Of a stretch of DNA of 64,000 nt, positions 49,729 to 58,407 are shown piece after piece (position 1 is the stretch's first letter; every line of letters starts with the position of its first letter). Both the position numbers and the translations under genes were made by a program. The notes beneath the pieces were generated by a model. The model was not told the DNA's origin and ran no database searches. It saw only the letters and a list, made by a program, of their open reading frames with translations. The stretch covers positions 124,001 to 188,000 of the forward strand of contig CAZYUJ010000001.1 in NCBI GenBank assembly GCA_964650705.1, written 5' to 3'. This stretch comes from Faeciplasma sp964650705 (GTDB lineage: Bacteria; Bacillota; Clostridia; Oscillospirales; Ruminococcaceae).

Positions 49729-49757
49729 AGTATACCTCAGACATATTAACTTGTCAA
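49729..49757 (-). promoter_or_regulatory. Promoter of fhs
   Basis: On the minus strand TTGACA, a 17-base spacer and TATACT. Confidence 0.87.
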
Positions 49758-49766
49758 GAGAAAACA

Positions 49767-49810
49767 CGAAAATGAGCGAATCGAGCAATTTTGCCCGGTT
49801 CGCTCAAAAG
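49767..49810 (-). terminator. Terminator after glyA
   Basis: On the minus strand the stem TGAGCGAA-CGGGCAA with TTGCTCG-TTCGCTCA (one internal mismatch) is followed by TTTT. It ends the dapA-lysA-FNT-glyA transcript. Confidence 0.85.
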
Positions 49811-49813
49811 TTT

Positions 49814-51052
49814 TTAGTTATTATATATAGGGAACCTCTCACAAAGAGCAATAACCTCTTCGGTGATTCTTTCCTTATTGCCCTCAAAATCCGTGATAAT
49901 GTCACAGATCCATCCCGCAATAAGCTTCATTTCCTCTTCCTTGAAGCCTCTTGTTGTTACAGCAGGTGTGCCGACGCGCAATCCGCTGGTTATAAAGGGA
50001 CTTTCGGGGTCGTTGGGGATGGCGTTCTTGTTCGCGGTAATGTGAACTTCGTCAAGTCTGTGCTCAAGCTCCTTGCCCGTAACGCCTGTTCCTCTAAGGT
50101 CCAAAAGCATGAGGTGGTTGTCGGTTCCGCCCGAAACGAGATTGATTCCTCTTGCCATAAGCTCACTTGCCAAAACAGAAGCATTCTTAACGATCTGCTC
50201 CTGATATGCCTTGAATTCATCGCTCAAAGCCTCACCGAAAGCGACAGCCTTAGCCGCAATGATGTGCATCAAAGGTCCGCCCTGAGTGCCGGGGAAGATA
50301 GCCTTGTCGATAGCCTTGGCATACTGCTCCTTGCAAAGGATGAGTCCGCCCCTGGGGCCTCTTAAGGTCTTGTGAGTGGTAGTCGTAACAACGTCAGCAT
50401 AAGGCACGGGTGAGGGATGAACGCCTGCGGCAACAAGACCGGCAATATGAGCCATATCGACCATAAAGTAAGCTCCGACCTTGTCAGCGATCTCACGAAA
50501 ACGCTTGAAGTCAATAACTCTGGGGTATGCCGAAGCACCTGCTAAAATGAGCTTGGGCTTGCATTCAAGCGCAAGTTTTTCGACCTCGTCATAGTCGATC
50601 ATCTGTGTATCGTCAGAAACGCCGTAAGGCACGATGTTGAAATACTTGCCCGAAATATTAACGGGAGAGCCGTGAGAAAGATGTCCGCCGTGAGCAAGGC
50701 TCATCGACAAAACAGTGTCGCCGGGATTCAAGAGTGCGAAGAATACTGCGAGGTTTGCGTTAGCTCCGCAATGAGGCTGAACGTTTGCGTGCTCAGCACC
50801 GAAAAGCTTCTTTGCACGCTCACGAGCGATCTCTTCGACTTCGTCAACATAAACACAGCCGCCGTAATATCTCTTCGAGGGATAGCCTTCGGCATACTTG
50901 TTTGTCAAAACTCCGCCTGCTGCGAGCAAAACGCCCTCGGAAACGATGTTTTCCGAAGCAATAAGCTCGATGTTGTGTCGCTGACGGTTAAGTTCCTTCT
51001 CGCAGGAGGCATAAACCTCAGCATCGAAGTCCTTTAAATTCTCAAAAAACAT
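49814..51052 (-). CDS. glyA: Serine hydroxymethyltransferase
   Basis: PLP enzyme of 412 residues that converts serine and THF to glycine and methylene-THF. The PLP lysine is in TTTTHKTLRGPRGG. IELIASENIVS and YAEGYPSKRYYGGC are typical. The ATG at 51052 follows AGGAGAG; a TTG two codons earlier is less likely. It is the last gene of an operon that begins with the lysine riboswitch and dapA, just after a formate channel. It lies upstream of fhs on the same strand, so C1 genes are grouped here. Confidence 0.97.
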   Translation of the reverse strand: MFFENLKDFDAEVYASCEKELNRQRHNIELIASENIVSEGVLLAAGGVLTNKYAEGYPSKRYYGGCVYVDEVEEIARERAKKLFGAEHANVQPHCGANANLAVFFALLNPGDTVLSMSLAHGGHLSHGSPVNISGKYFNIVPYGVSDDTQMIDYDEVEKLALECKPKLILAGASAYPRVIDFKRFREIADKVGAYFMVDMAHIAGLVAAGVHPSPVPYADVVTTTTHKTLRGPRGGLILCKEQYAKAIDKAIFPGTQGGPLMHIIAAKAVAFGEALSDEFKAYQEQIVKNASVLASELMARGINLVSGGTDNHLMLLDLRGTGVTGKELEHRLDEVHITANKNAIPNDPESPFITSGLRVGTPAVTTRGFKEEEMKLIAGWICDIITDFEGNKERITEEVIALCERFPIYNN

Positions 51053-51087
51053 TCTCAAACTCTCCTAATCTTTGTTATATAAAAGCG

Positions 51088-51705
51088 CTAAGCCTTCTTT
51101 GCCCTGACTGTACCGAGCTTGTTAAGCCACGGCAATATCATTGCGCCCAAAGCGTTTCCCAAAACAACGCACAAAATGAACGCTATGTATTTAAGTGTCA
51201 GCATATTTGCAAGGGCAAAATAGAACATATTTGCGATCGAGTGCTCAAATCCGCAAAGAATGAACACGGGAATACAGAAGAATATCCCCCAAACCGAGTT
51301 TTTCTCTCTATAGATCTTAACTGCAATATACATCAGAATTCCGCACATTGCGCCCAAAGCTATCCAAACGGGGAAGCTGTTTTCAAGCTTTCCCGAACAA
51401 GCAGCAACCGCCTTTTCAACGATAGAAGGCCTTGCAAATCTCACAGCATAGCCAAACGCCGTTGCACCGACAAAGTTACCCAAAAGCCCGATACAAAGAT
51501 GCTTAACAGTATCAAGCGAAAAGCTTTCAGCCAAAAAGCCGATCTTTCCCGTGAAGAGGTACATTCCCATGTAGCAGATCGTCAAAAGTGCTACAGAGAA
51601 CAAAACCGCTCCCACATACTTGTTGTCACAGCTCATATAAACAGCGCCGCCGATGCCGACCATCATGCCTGCGGCAATTCCGCTGAAGAAGGTGTTTTTT
51701 AACAT
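51088..51705 (-). CDS. Formate/nitrite transporter (FNT) family channel
   Basis: A 205-residue membrane protein with six helices of the FocA/NirC family, which moves formate, nitrite or similar small anions as a pentamer. The omega-loop motif LFTGK and the pore histidine segment GFEHSIANM are present. It is shorter than classical FocA (about 280), mainly lacking the N-terminal helix and C-terminal tail. With glyA 35 bases downstream and fhs beyond, formate is the likely substrate. It lies inside the lysine-riboswitch operon, 39 bases after lysA, with no promoter visible in the gap. Confidence 0.9.
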   Translation of the reverse strand: MLKNTFFSGIAAGMMVGIGGAVYMSCDNKYVGAVLFSVALLTICYMGMYLFTGKIGFLAESFSLDTVKHLCIGLLGNFVGATAFGYAVRFARPSIVEKAVAACSGKLENSFPVWIALGAMCGILMYIAVKIYREKNSVWGIFFCIPVFILCGFEHSIANMFYFALANMLTLKYIAFILCVVLGNALGAMILPWLNKLGTVRAKKA

Positions 51706-51744
51706 TAGTGATCTCCTTTAGTTTTGTTATCGCTTGCTCTTTGA

Positions 51745-53040
51745 TCAAACGTCATTAGCCAAAAGATATTCAAAACTCTCTCGTTTGACGGCAACGTGAT
51801 CCTCACCGTCATTTATCATAACAACAGGCGGACGGCAAATTCGATTATAGTTCGATGCCATCGAATAGTTATAAGCCCCCGTTGTCAAAACGCAAACAGT
51901 GTCGCCTCTTTGAATGCTTGAGGGGAACTTAACATCAGGCTGAACAACGTCTCCCGATTCACAGCATCTTCCCACAAGATCACAAACAAGGCTTTGTTCC
52001 TCGTTCATCTTGTTAGCTGTCAAAACGGTATATTTAGAGCCGTAAAGAGCGTAGCGCGGGTTGTCGGTCATTCCGCCGTCAACCGATACATAGTTTTTAT
52101 ATCCCGTGATCTTCTTGACAGTGCCGACCGTATAAACGGTCATACCCGCATCTGCAACAATGCTTCTGCCCGGTTCAAGTCTTAACGAGGGGAGGGGATA
52201 TCCCAACCGTTCGCACTCGTTTTTGATAAAATCGCAAACGCCCTTGATGTTATCCTCAATATCGATCAAGGGATCTTCACTTGTATATCTTACCCCATAG
52301 CCGCCGCCAAGGTCAAGTATTTTCGCGTTATATCCAAAAGATTCTTTGATTCCCGACATGAACCCAAGCATGATCTCGGCGCTTCTTGTGAAAGTGCTTG
52401 ATTCAAACACCATCGAGCCGACGTGACAGTGGAAGCCCTCAAGCTTTATGTGCTTTTGGGAGAGTGTGTGGCGTGTGATCTCGAACGCCTGACCCGTTTC
52501 GATGGCTGTGCCGAACTTCGAATCGACCTTGCCCGTCGCAACCTCATCATATGTATGAGGGTCGATTCCCGGAGTCAGTCTTAGGAGTATCTTTTGTGTT
52601 ATGCCCTTTTCAGAGGCGATCCTTTCAATAGCATCAACCTCTTCGATATTGTCACATACAAAATATCCAACACCGCAGTCCATCGCATATGCAATGTCAA
52701 AATCGGTCTTGTTGTTGCCCTGGAAATATGCGCGCGACATATCAAAGCCCGCTTTCATCGCAGTGAATATCTCACCCGAGGACACAACGTCAGCGCCCAA
52801 GCCCTCTTCGGAAATTATCTCATAGATCCTCTTGAAGCTTGCAGCCTTGCTGGCATAAAGGGGATAGGAATCCTCACCCATATATTCACGCATGGCGTTC
52901 GCATATTTGCGGCAATTATCTCTTATCTTGGCTTCGTCCATGAGGTATAGGGGAGTGCCGTGCCTTTTTTTAAGCTCCAAAACACTCACTCCGCCGAAAT
53001 AAAGCTCGCCGTTTTTAATATCAACATTAGAACAGATCAT
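51745..53040 (-). CDS. lysA: Diaminopimelate decarboxylase
   Basis: PLP enzyme of 431 residues that performs the last step of lysine synthesis. The PLP lysine is in YASKAASF. The substrate motifs HCHVGS, the Gly-rich DLGGGYGVRY and the C-terminal CESGD with AYNYSMASNYN are all present. It lies 19 bases after dapA and should be controlled by the lysine riboswitch. Confidence 0.97.
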   Translation of the reverse strand: MICSNVDIKNGELYFGGVSVLELKKRHGTPLYLMDEAKIRDNCRKYANAMREYMGEDSYPLYASKAASFKRIYEIISEEGLGADVVSSGEIFTAMKAGFDMSRAYFQGNNKTDFDIAYAMDCGVGYFVCDNIEEVDAIERIASEKGITQKILLRLTPGIDPHTYDEVATGKVDSKFGTAIETGQAFEITRHTLSQKHIKLEGFHCHVGSMVFESSTFTRSAEIMLGFMSGIKESFGYNAKILDLGGGYGVRYTSEDPLIDIEDNIKGVCDFIKNECERLGYPLPSLRLEPGRSIVADAGMTVYTVGTVKKITGYKNYVSVDGGMTDNPRYALYGSKYTVLTANKMNEEQSLVCDLVGRCCESGDVVQPDVKFPSSIQRGDTVCVLTTGAYNYSMASNYNRICRPPVVMINDGEDHVAVKRESFEYLLANDV

Positions 53041-53059
53041 TTCATTATCCTTTGTTCTC

Positions 53060-53947
53060 TTATTTTATCAAGCCTTGCTCACGCATAAGTGCCAAAAGCT
53101 TTTCTTCGTTGTCCTTTTCCATTTCGGTCAAAGGAAGTCTTAGACTGTTTTCACCGAATCCCATTGCCGCCATTGCAGCCTTAACGGGGATAGGATTGAC
53201 CTCACAGAACAATGCGTTGATCAAAGGCAAAAGCTCAAGCTGAGTTTTCAAAGCGTCATCGAGCTTGCCGCTCAAGAAGTTCTTACAGATGTCGTCGGTC
53301 TCCTTAGGCATAAGGTTCGACAAAACCGAGATAACGCCCTTGCCGCCCAATGACATAACGGGAACTATCTGGTCATCATTTCCCGAATAGATGTCAAGCT
53401 TACCCTTTGTGAGTGCCGCAAGCTCTGCGATCTGAGAGATATTTCCGCTTGCTTCTTTGATGGCAACGATGTTCGGGTGCTTCGCAAGCTCTGCCGCAGT
53501 CTTGGGAGTAATGTTGCAGCCCGTTCTTGAGGGGACGTTATACAAAATGATAGGCTTTGTTGAAGCGTCTGCAATTGCACTAAAGCTCTTTATAAGCCCG
53601 TTCTGAGTTGCCTTGTTGTAATAAGGGGAAACAACAAGCATAGCGTCAGCTCCAACCTCACAAGCATACTTTGTGAGCTCGATAGCATATGCCGTGTCGT
53701 TCGAGCCTGTTCCGGCAATAACGGGAACACGTCCTGCAACCTTCTCAACAGTGAATCGGATAACTTCCTTGTGCTCCGCATCAGTTAGCGTCGAGCCTTC
53801 GCCTGTCGTTCCTGCCGCAACGATCGCGCTGATGCCGTTTTCGATCTGCCAGTCTATGAGCCTTGCATATGCTTCATAGTCAACCTCACCGTTCTTGAAA
53901 GGGGTGATTATTGCGGTTGCAGCTCCGACAAATACCGTGTTCTTCAT
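53060..53947 (-). CDS. dapA: 4-hydroxy-tetrahydrodipicolinate synthase
   Basis: The first dedicated enzyme of the diaminopimelate/lysine pathway, 295 residues, condensing pyruvate and aspartate semialdehyde. The Schiff-base lysine is in AIKEASG, the catalytic tyrosine in YNVPSRTG, and GTTGEGSTL is the family signature. It is the first gene of the operon, directly behind the riboswitch terminator, with the ribosome site GAAGGAATGATATA. Confidence 0.97.
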   Translation of the reverse strand: MKNTVFVGAATAIITPFKNGEVDYEAYARLIDWQIENGISAIVAAGTTGEGSTLTDAEHKEVIRFTVEKVAGRVPVIAGTGSNDTAYAIELTKYACEVGADAMLVVSPYYNKATQNGLIKSFSAIADASTKPIILYNVPSRTGCNITPKTAAELAKHPNIVAIKEASGNISQIAELAALTKGKLDIYSGNDDQIVPVMSLGGKGVISVLSNLMPKETDDICKNFLSGKLDDALKTQLELLPLINALFCEVNPIPVKAAMAAMGFGENSLRLPLTEMEKDNEEKLLALMREQGLIK

Positions 53948-53985
53948 TATATCATTCCTTCATTCTGTAAAGATTTTTGAAAACA

Positions 53986-54019
53986 AAAAAGGCAGTTACC
54001 GATATCAAGGCAACTACCG
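53986..54019 (-). terminator. Riboswitch-controlled terminator before dapA
   Basis: On the minus strand GGTAGTTGCC pairs with GGTAACTGCC (two G-T pairs) and is followed by TTTTTTG. It is the expression platform of the lysine riboswitch. Confidence 0.85.
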
Positions 54020-54065
54020 CACCGATATACAACTCAGCCAAACTATCTCCGAGAGGATATCGTTT

Positions 54066-54225
54066 GATAGCGCTCCGCATAATTGCGACAGCGAAATGTA
54101 TCTTATTCCATTCCGCCAGATCATTTTGTTGCCGCACAAAACGTCTTCGGCAGCATCCCCTTTCGAGCTTATCCGCCGCGGCGGCGTTCAAAATAAGCCT
54201 AGTGATGAATCACTGCACCTCTATC
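54066..54225 (-). promoter_or_regulatory. Lysine riboswitch (L box) before dapA
   Basis: A lysine-binding aptamer read on the minus strand. P1 pairs GATAG with CTATC at the two ends. The conserved AGAGGTGC opens it. The segment GAAAGGGGATGCTGCCGAAG matches the well-known lysine-box core, and CTGG and GCTGTC follow in order, ending with GAGCGCTATC. A terminator lies 47 bases downstream, so lysine should stop transcription of dapA, lysA, the FNT channel gene and glyA. An open frame across this region (53952-54191) is an accident of the structured RNA. Confidence 0.93.
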
Positions 54226-54242
54226 AGTAATACTATATTTAT

Positions 54243-54271
54243 TATATACCACATTAAAGCGTTGATGTCAA
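54243..54271 (-). promoter_or_regulatory. Promoter of the dapA operon
   Basis: On the minus strand perfect TTGACA, a 17-base spacer and TATATA; the riboswitch starts about 18 bases after it. Confidence 0.85.
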
Positions 54272-54344
54272 TAATAACGAAAAACATTGTAGCATTGCCC
54301 AAAATCTGCGATTTGTCCATCTTTTTGTTATCAAGTTTGCTACC

Positions 54345-54425
54345 GGCTCGGCGCCGATTGCCGTTCCTCGCTCGCCGCTCCTTCGTCGCGGCGGCTCGGC
54401 TTCGCCTATCGACAGCCTCGCCCAT
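54345..54425. repeat. GC-rich intergenic hairpin patch K (type 1 core)
   Basis: Type 1 words GGCTCGGCGCCGATTGCCG and TTCCTCGCT are followed by a hairpin of CGCCGC and GCGGCG with a longer loop (54373-54393), then GCTCGGCTTCGCCTATCG. Compared with C and H the stem is different but still pairs. It lies between the dapA promoter and the GH10 terminator. Confidence 0.75.
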
Positions 54426-54437
54426 ATCATGCTTTCA

Positions 54438-54470
54438 CAAAAAACCGCCCTACATCTCTGTAAGGCGGTC
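54438..54470 (-). terminator. Terminator after the GH10 gene
   Basis: On the minus strand ACCGCCTTAC pairs with GTAGGGCGGT (one G-T pair), followed by TTTTTT. Confidence 0.92.
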
Positions 54471-54482
54471 ATAACCGTTCAA

Positions 54483-55811
54483 TTATTCGACAACATAATG
54501 ATCAAAGCTTGTCTTTGCAATGCTCCAGAAGCAAGGCTTGAGTCCGAAGCCTTCCTCGGGTCTATAGATGATCATCGCAGCGTTTCTTCTGAGCTTGGGG
54601 GTCGAGTTCAACCAGGAATTCTCGTCGTCAGTGCCCCAGAATACTACCATGTCGATAACGCCTTCGTCAGCGAAATCCTGGAACATGTCGAAGAGCTGTG
54701 CATACTTCACAGCCTGCTGTTCATATTCTGCATCGCTCCACTTGTAATAGGAACCGTCAGCATTTGTGCCGATAAACATGTTCATATCAAGCTCGGTGAT
54801 CTGAACTCTGAAGTTGCCTGCATACTCGGGGAAGCATTCGTCATAGATAGCGGAAAGCTCAGCGATCTTTGCGATCTGGCTTCTGTAAAGCTCAACGTTG
54901 CAATCCATCGAGATGTGAGACTGGAAGCCGACACCGTCGATTCGAATGCCCTTTCTGAACATTCTTTCGATCATGTCATACATAGCCTGGGTCTTTGAAA
55001 CCTGCCATTCCATGTTGAAGTCGTTGATGATAAGAATTGCATCTTCGTTTGCGGCACGTGCAGCATTAACGGCGATCTCAACATAGTCGTCCTTAAATCC
55101 GTCACCGTCAACGTCGCCGATGATCTCAGCCCAATAGGAATCGTCGTTAACAGTTCTGATTCCGGTTCCGTTCAAGACCTCATTACAAACGTCCCAAATG
55201 TCGATAGTGCCCTTATATCTTGTAACAACTTCAGTTATATAAGTTTCGATTCTGCCGGTAAGCTGTTCTCTTGTTGCCAAAGCGCCCTGCTCATAGCATT
55301 CTTTAACGGTTCTTGTGTCCGCAGGATCAGCCTTGAACCACCAATCGGGAACCTGAGAGTGCCACAAAAGGGTGTGTCCGCGCAAGGTCGCATCGGTGAG
55401 CTCACCGAATTCAACGAATGCGTCAACGTTGCTGAAGTTGAAAACGCCTTCGGAAGGGTTGATATAAGCAGGCTTACATTCATTACCCAAAACGAATACG
55501 TTATAGTGCTTCAAAAGGCTCTTGGTGATGGAATTGTCCAAATCAGTGATCTGGTTAGAGGTGAACGAGCATCCGATAAGCATATTGTTGAAATACTTGT
55601 ATAATGCGGGAGCATCAACGCTGTCTGCTGCGATCTCTGTCTGAGACAAAGCTTCAAGCTCTTCCAAAGTATACTTGATATCGGAATTTGTAAGGGTCGA
55701 GGCATCATAATCATCGGGATATACACCAACGGTCTCGGGTTCGGTTTCGCCGCATCCAACGAGTCCCAAAACCATAATGAATGCCAAGATCATTGCTAAA
55801 AGTTTTTTCAT
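54483..55811 (-). CDS. GH10 endo-beta-1,4-xylanase lipoprotein
   Basis: Surface xylanase of 442 residues: signal peptide, LVGC with lipidated Cys20, a short linker, then a family 10 TIM barrel (about residues 60-440). The acid/base is Glu211 in WDVCNEVL and the nucleophile is Glu340 in ITELDMN. The xylose-binding motif GHTLLWHSQVPDWW is present. No carbohydrate-binding module is attached. It should cut the xylan backbone outside the cell and supply oligomers to the arabinofuranosidases and to xylose metabolism (XylB). The ribosome site is AAAGGAAA. Confidence 0.96.
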   Translation of the reverse strand: MKKLLAMILAFIMVLGLVGCGETEPETVGVYPDDYDASTLTNSDIKYTLEELEALSQTEIAADSVDAPALYKYFNNMLIGCSFTSNQITDLDNSITKSLLKHYNVFVLGNECKPAYINPSEGVFNFSNVDAFVEFGELTDATLRGHTLLWHSQVPDWWFKADPADTRTVKECYEQGALATREQLTGRIETYITEVVTRYKGTIDIWDVCNEVLNGTGIRTVNDDSYWAEIIGDVDGDGFKDDYVEIAVNAARAANEDAILIINDFNMEWQVSKTQAMYDMIERMFRKGIRIDGVGFQSHISMDCNVELYRSQIAKIAELSAIYDECFPEYAGNFRVQITELDMNMFIGTNADGSYYKWSDAEYEQQAVKYAQLFDMFQDFADEGVIDMVVFWGTDDENSWLNSTPKLRRNAAMIIYRPEEGFGLKPCFWSIAKTSFDHYVVE

Positions 55812-56003
55812 AGCGGATTTCCTTTCGATAAATAGTCACTTAATTTTAGCACATTTTTTTGCTTTATTGAATTGGCAAACATAACAATTTGCAGGTTTGA
55901 GGTTTGTGCAGTTTATATCTAAACTTTCAACAACCCGTGTTTATCCGCCATTCTAAAGAATTATTCAAGCTTTGGCTCGAAACCTCGGTTTTCTGAGCAG
56001 TCT

Positions 56004-56045
56004 ATAAAAATAACGCCCCTCCAAAATCGGAGAGGCGCATTTTTT
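56004..56045. terminator. Terminator between GH127 and GH10 genes
   Basis: The stem CGCCCCTCC with GGAGAGGCG (one G-T pair), flanked by T-rich runs on both strands. On the minus strand it ends the GH127 transcript. The rest of the gap from 55812 to 56003 holds the GH10 leader and a weak TAAAAT-type -10; nothing else was recognised. Confidence 0.8.
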
Positions 56046-56049
56046 CGTG

Positions 56050-56125
56050 AATCACCGCCACCGCCCGCCGCTCCTCGCTGACCGCCTGCGGCGGTCGCTC
56101 GGCTCCGCCGTGCGACGGCTCACCC
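56050..56125. repeat. GC-rich intergenic hairpin patch L (type 1, changed stem)
   Basis: CGCTCCTCGCT is followed by a hairpin of GACCGCC, loop TGC and GGCGGTC (56080-56096), then GCTCGGCTCCGCC. The flanks match C and H, but two stem base pairs are both changed and still pair. It lies just after the GH127 stop. Confidence 0.72.
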
Positions 56126-56129
56126 GACT

Positions 56130-58124
56130 CTATTCGGCATCCTCAAGAGCCCAATAGATACCGTATCTCACATTATAGATCGAATAATAGGGAACGAAGG
56201 TAAGCTCCTTGTCGGCGCATATCAGCTTGAACTCCAAGCCTTCTCCGACACGCTCAAAGCAAGCGTCGGGGTTGTCTCTTACATCCTTTCCGGTAAGGCC
56301 GTCCTTAAGTGTCAAGCTGTCGTCGATCACGCCGTCAAGACCCTCTAAAACAGACGTCTCGGGAATCAAAACGCTCATACCCGTATATGTGGTCGCCATG
56401 TTCTCGTTGCCAAGGTCAGCCGCAAGCAAAACGGGACCGTATTTGAACGCAACAGTATTCAAGCCGTCAACCATGTTGGAGGTCGTAAATCCAAGAGGGA
56501 TCCTAACGTCAATGCTGTCCTTGTTTGCCCACTCACGGGTAATCACCGCATATCCGCCCTCAGTATCAAAGCTGACAGCCTCGCCGTTGACCCTGATCTC
56601 AAGATCGCCCTTTGCCCAATCGGGAATTCTGATCCTAAGACCGAAGCTCACGGGAGCATCTGCCTTGATAGTAAGGTTCGTTGTATCCGAGATCGGAAGA
56701 TTCGTAGACTGCTCCAAAGTGATGCCCTTTTCTGCCCACTCGACCTTTGAAGAGAGATACATATTAACATAAAGCTCATTATCGCTGTGATAATAGATCA
56801 TATCGCCGAGCTTTGTCATATTCTCCATACCGCTGCCCGTGCAGCACCAGAAGCTGTCATAAGGAGTTGAGAAGGTCTTGAAGTATCCCGTTGCCATCGA
56901 CTGGAAGTATGTCGTCATACCTGTCTCCGGATTCTGCGAAGCCATAATGTCGTTGATGAACGCATTTTCCATATAGTCTGCATACTTGCTGTCGCCGGTG
57001 ATCTTAAAGAGCTCCTTCGTCAGCTTTAGCATATTGTATACGTTACAGGTCTCACAGTTACAGTTTGTTCTCTCGTGGTTGAGATAGTCGTCAGCACCGA
57101 AATGCTCCCATTCAGAATTAGCGCCCGTGGCATATGTATGGTGGTCAACGACCATCTGCCAGAAGATCTCAGCAGTCTTGAGGTATTCGCTTGCATCGAC
57201 CTTCTCGCCGTCAATAACCTTGCCGTGACAGGTCTCATATCTCTTCAAAGCGCCGATGATCTTGGGGATAGTTGTGTTTGCGTGGCGGTTGTTCAAAACG
57301 TCCTTGCCGTCGGTTCTGATCTTCTCGAACAAAGCGTCCTCATCAAATGCGTGTGCAGCAACGGCATATTTGTTGATGTCGGTAACAGCGAAAAGCTCAT
57401 ACAAAATATCATTCATTCCGCCGTATTCGATAGACAAAACAGTTCTGTGAGTTTCCTCATCCCAGCTCTGTGTTCTTTCATAAGTCCAATCGCCAACGCC
57501 CTTTGCGATCTCCAAAGCAGGCTCATAGCCCGTAAATTCATATGTATAAACCAAGCCTTCCAAAACCTTGTGCATGGTATACCACGGAACCCAAGCCTCT
57601 GTGAAGAGGTTGGACTTGCCCTTTTCGACGTTGTCAAACTGGAATTCTGTGTTTATCTCGACAAACTTGCCGCCCCACAGGAATCCGTCCTCACGCTGGC
57701 ACAAAGCAAGCTCATCAATAAGATATGTAAGCTTGTCATATAGCTTTTTCTTGTCGGAAGCCGAAGTTCCGTCATTTGCATATGCCTGTGCAAGCGCAGT
57801 CAGATGATGTCCCAACGTGTGTCCGCTGATAAGGTGGTTTTCCCATCCGCCATAGGGCTCGACACCCTTTGTGTCTTTCCCTACATTCTTTCTAAAGTAG
57901 TATAAAAGTCGTTCGTTGTCCAAGCTCAGAAGATAATCGATCTCCTTCTCCAAAGCGTTGTCCAAATAAGCATCTGTCATTTCAAGGTCATTAAGACTGA
58001 ATGACGATATTTTTGTGTTCAAGTAATCCATGCTGTTTCCTCCTGTCTCAGTTTGGCTCGGCGTACAGCTGCACAAGGTAAGCGCCGCTAACGCTATCGC
58101 CAAAACAGATCTGATCTGCTTCAT
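56130..58124 (-). CDS. GH127-like beta-L-arabinofuranosidase lipoprotein
   Basis: A 664-residue protein of the GH127 (former DUF1680) group, which removes beta-L-arabinofuranose from arabino-oligosaccharides and hydroxyproline-linked glycans. The zinc and catalytic cysteines are visible in NCNCETCN and WCCTGSGMEN, together with GGWENHLISGHTLGHHLTA. It is a lipoprotein (LCSC, Cys20), so it acts at the surface; the best-studied member, HypBA1 of Bifidobacterium, is intracellular. The frame opens at 58184, but the ATG at 58124 has AAAGGA and starts the signal peptide. Confidence 0.9.
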   Translation of the reverse strand: MKQIRSVLAIALAALTLCSCTPSQTETGGNSMDYLNTKISSFSLNDLEMTDAYLDNALEKEIDYLLSLDNERLLYYFRKNVGKDTKGVEPYGGWENHLISGHTLGHHLTALAQAYANDGTSASDKKKLYDKLTYLIDELALCQREDGFLWGGKFVEINTEFQFDNVEKGKSNLFTEAWVPWYTMHKVLEGLVYTYEFTGYEPALEIAKGVGDWTYERTQSWDEETHRTVLSIEYGGMNDILYELFAVTDINKYAVAAHAFDEDALFEKIRTDGKDVLNNRHANTTIPKIIGALKRYETCHGKVIDGEKVDASEYLKTAEIFWQMVVDHHTYATGANSEWEHFGADDYLNHERTNCNCETCNVYNMLKLTKELFKITGDSKYADYMENAFINDIMASQNPETGMTTYFQSMATGYFKTFSTPYDSFWCCTGSGMENMTKLGDMIYYHSDNELYVNMYLSSKVEWAEKGITLEQSTNLPISDTTNLTIKADAPVSFGLRIRIPDWAKGDLEIRVNGEAVSFDTEGGYAVITREWANKDSIDVRIPLGFTTSNMVDGLNTVAFKYGPVLLAADLGNENMATTYTGMSVLIPETSVLEGLDGVIDDSLTLKDGLTGKDVRDNPDACFERVGEGLEFKLICADKELTFVPYYSIYNVRYGIYWALEDAE

Positions 58125-58140
58125 AATAAGTGTCCTTTCC

Positions 58141-58155
58141 GCATCAAAATGATGC
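58141..58155. promoter_or_regulatory. Inverted repeat in the GH127 leader
   Basis: GCATCA, AAA, TGATGC, directly upstream of the GH127 ribosome site. It may be an operator or an mRNA 5' hairpin. The gap from here to 58340 is AT-rich and shows no other recognisable element. Confidence 0.4.
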
Positions 58156-58343
58156 TGATTAGATTTTATCATATAAAATAACACAAGTAAATGCTTCTAA
58201 ATAAAAAAAGTGATATATTGAGAATATCCGAAATAGATAAACGGCATTCTGCAAGGTGTTTATCAAAGCTGTCTTAGGTTTCTTTTGTCAAATCGACTAA
58301 CAATTCATGCTCATGTAGAAACATTCAGTACAAATCGCCAAAA

Positions 58344-58358
58344 ATGAATATTATTCAT
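58344..58358 (+). promoter_or_regulatory. Upstream ARG-box-like site of argG
   Basis: The palindrome ATGAATATTATTCAT lies nine bases before the -35. It resembles an ArgR half-box pair but is one base shorter than consensus. Confidence 0.6.
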
Positions 58359-58366
58359 CATGTAAC

Positions 58367-58395
58367 TTGACAAATGTGCATATAGGTTGTATAAT
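58367..58395 (+). promoter_or_regulatory. Promoter of argG
   Basis: Perfect TTGACA, a 17-base spacer and perfect TATAAT. Confidence 0.93.
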
Positions 58396-58407
58396 CAATG
58401 CATACGA

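Noticed and set aside
53952..54191. A 79-residue frame just before dapA with a hydrophobic C-terminus
   Set aside because: It runs through the lysine riboswitch aptamer and its terminator, has no ribosome site, and its N-terminal residues are translations of conserved riboswitch bases.
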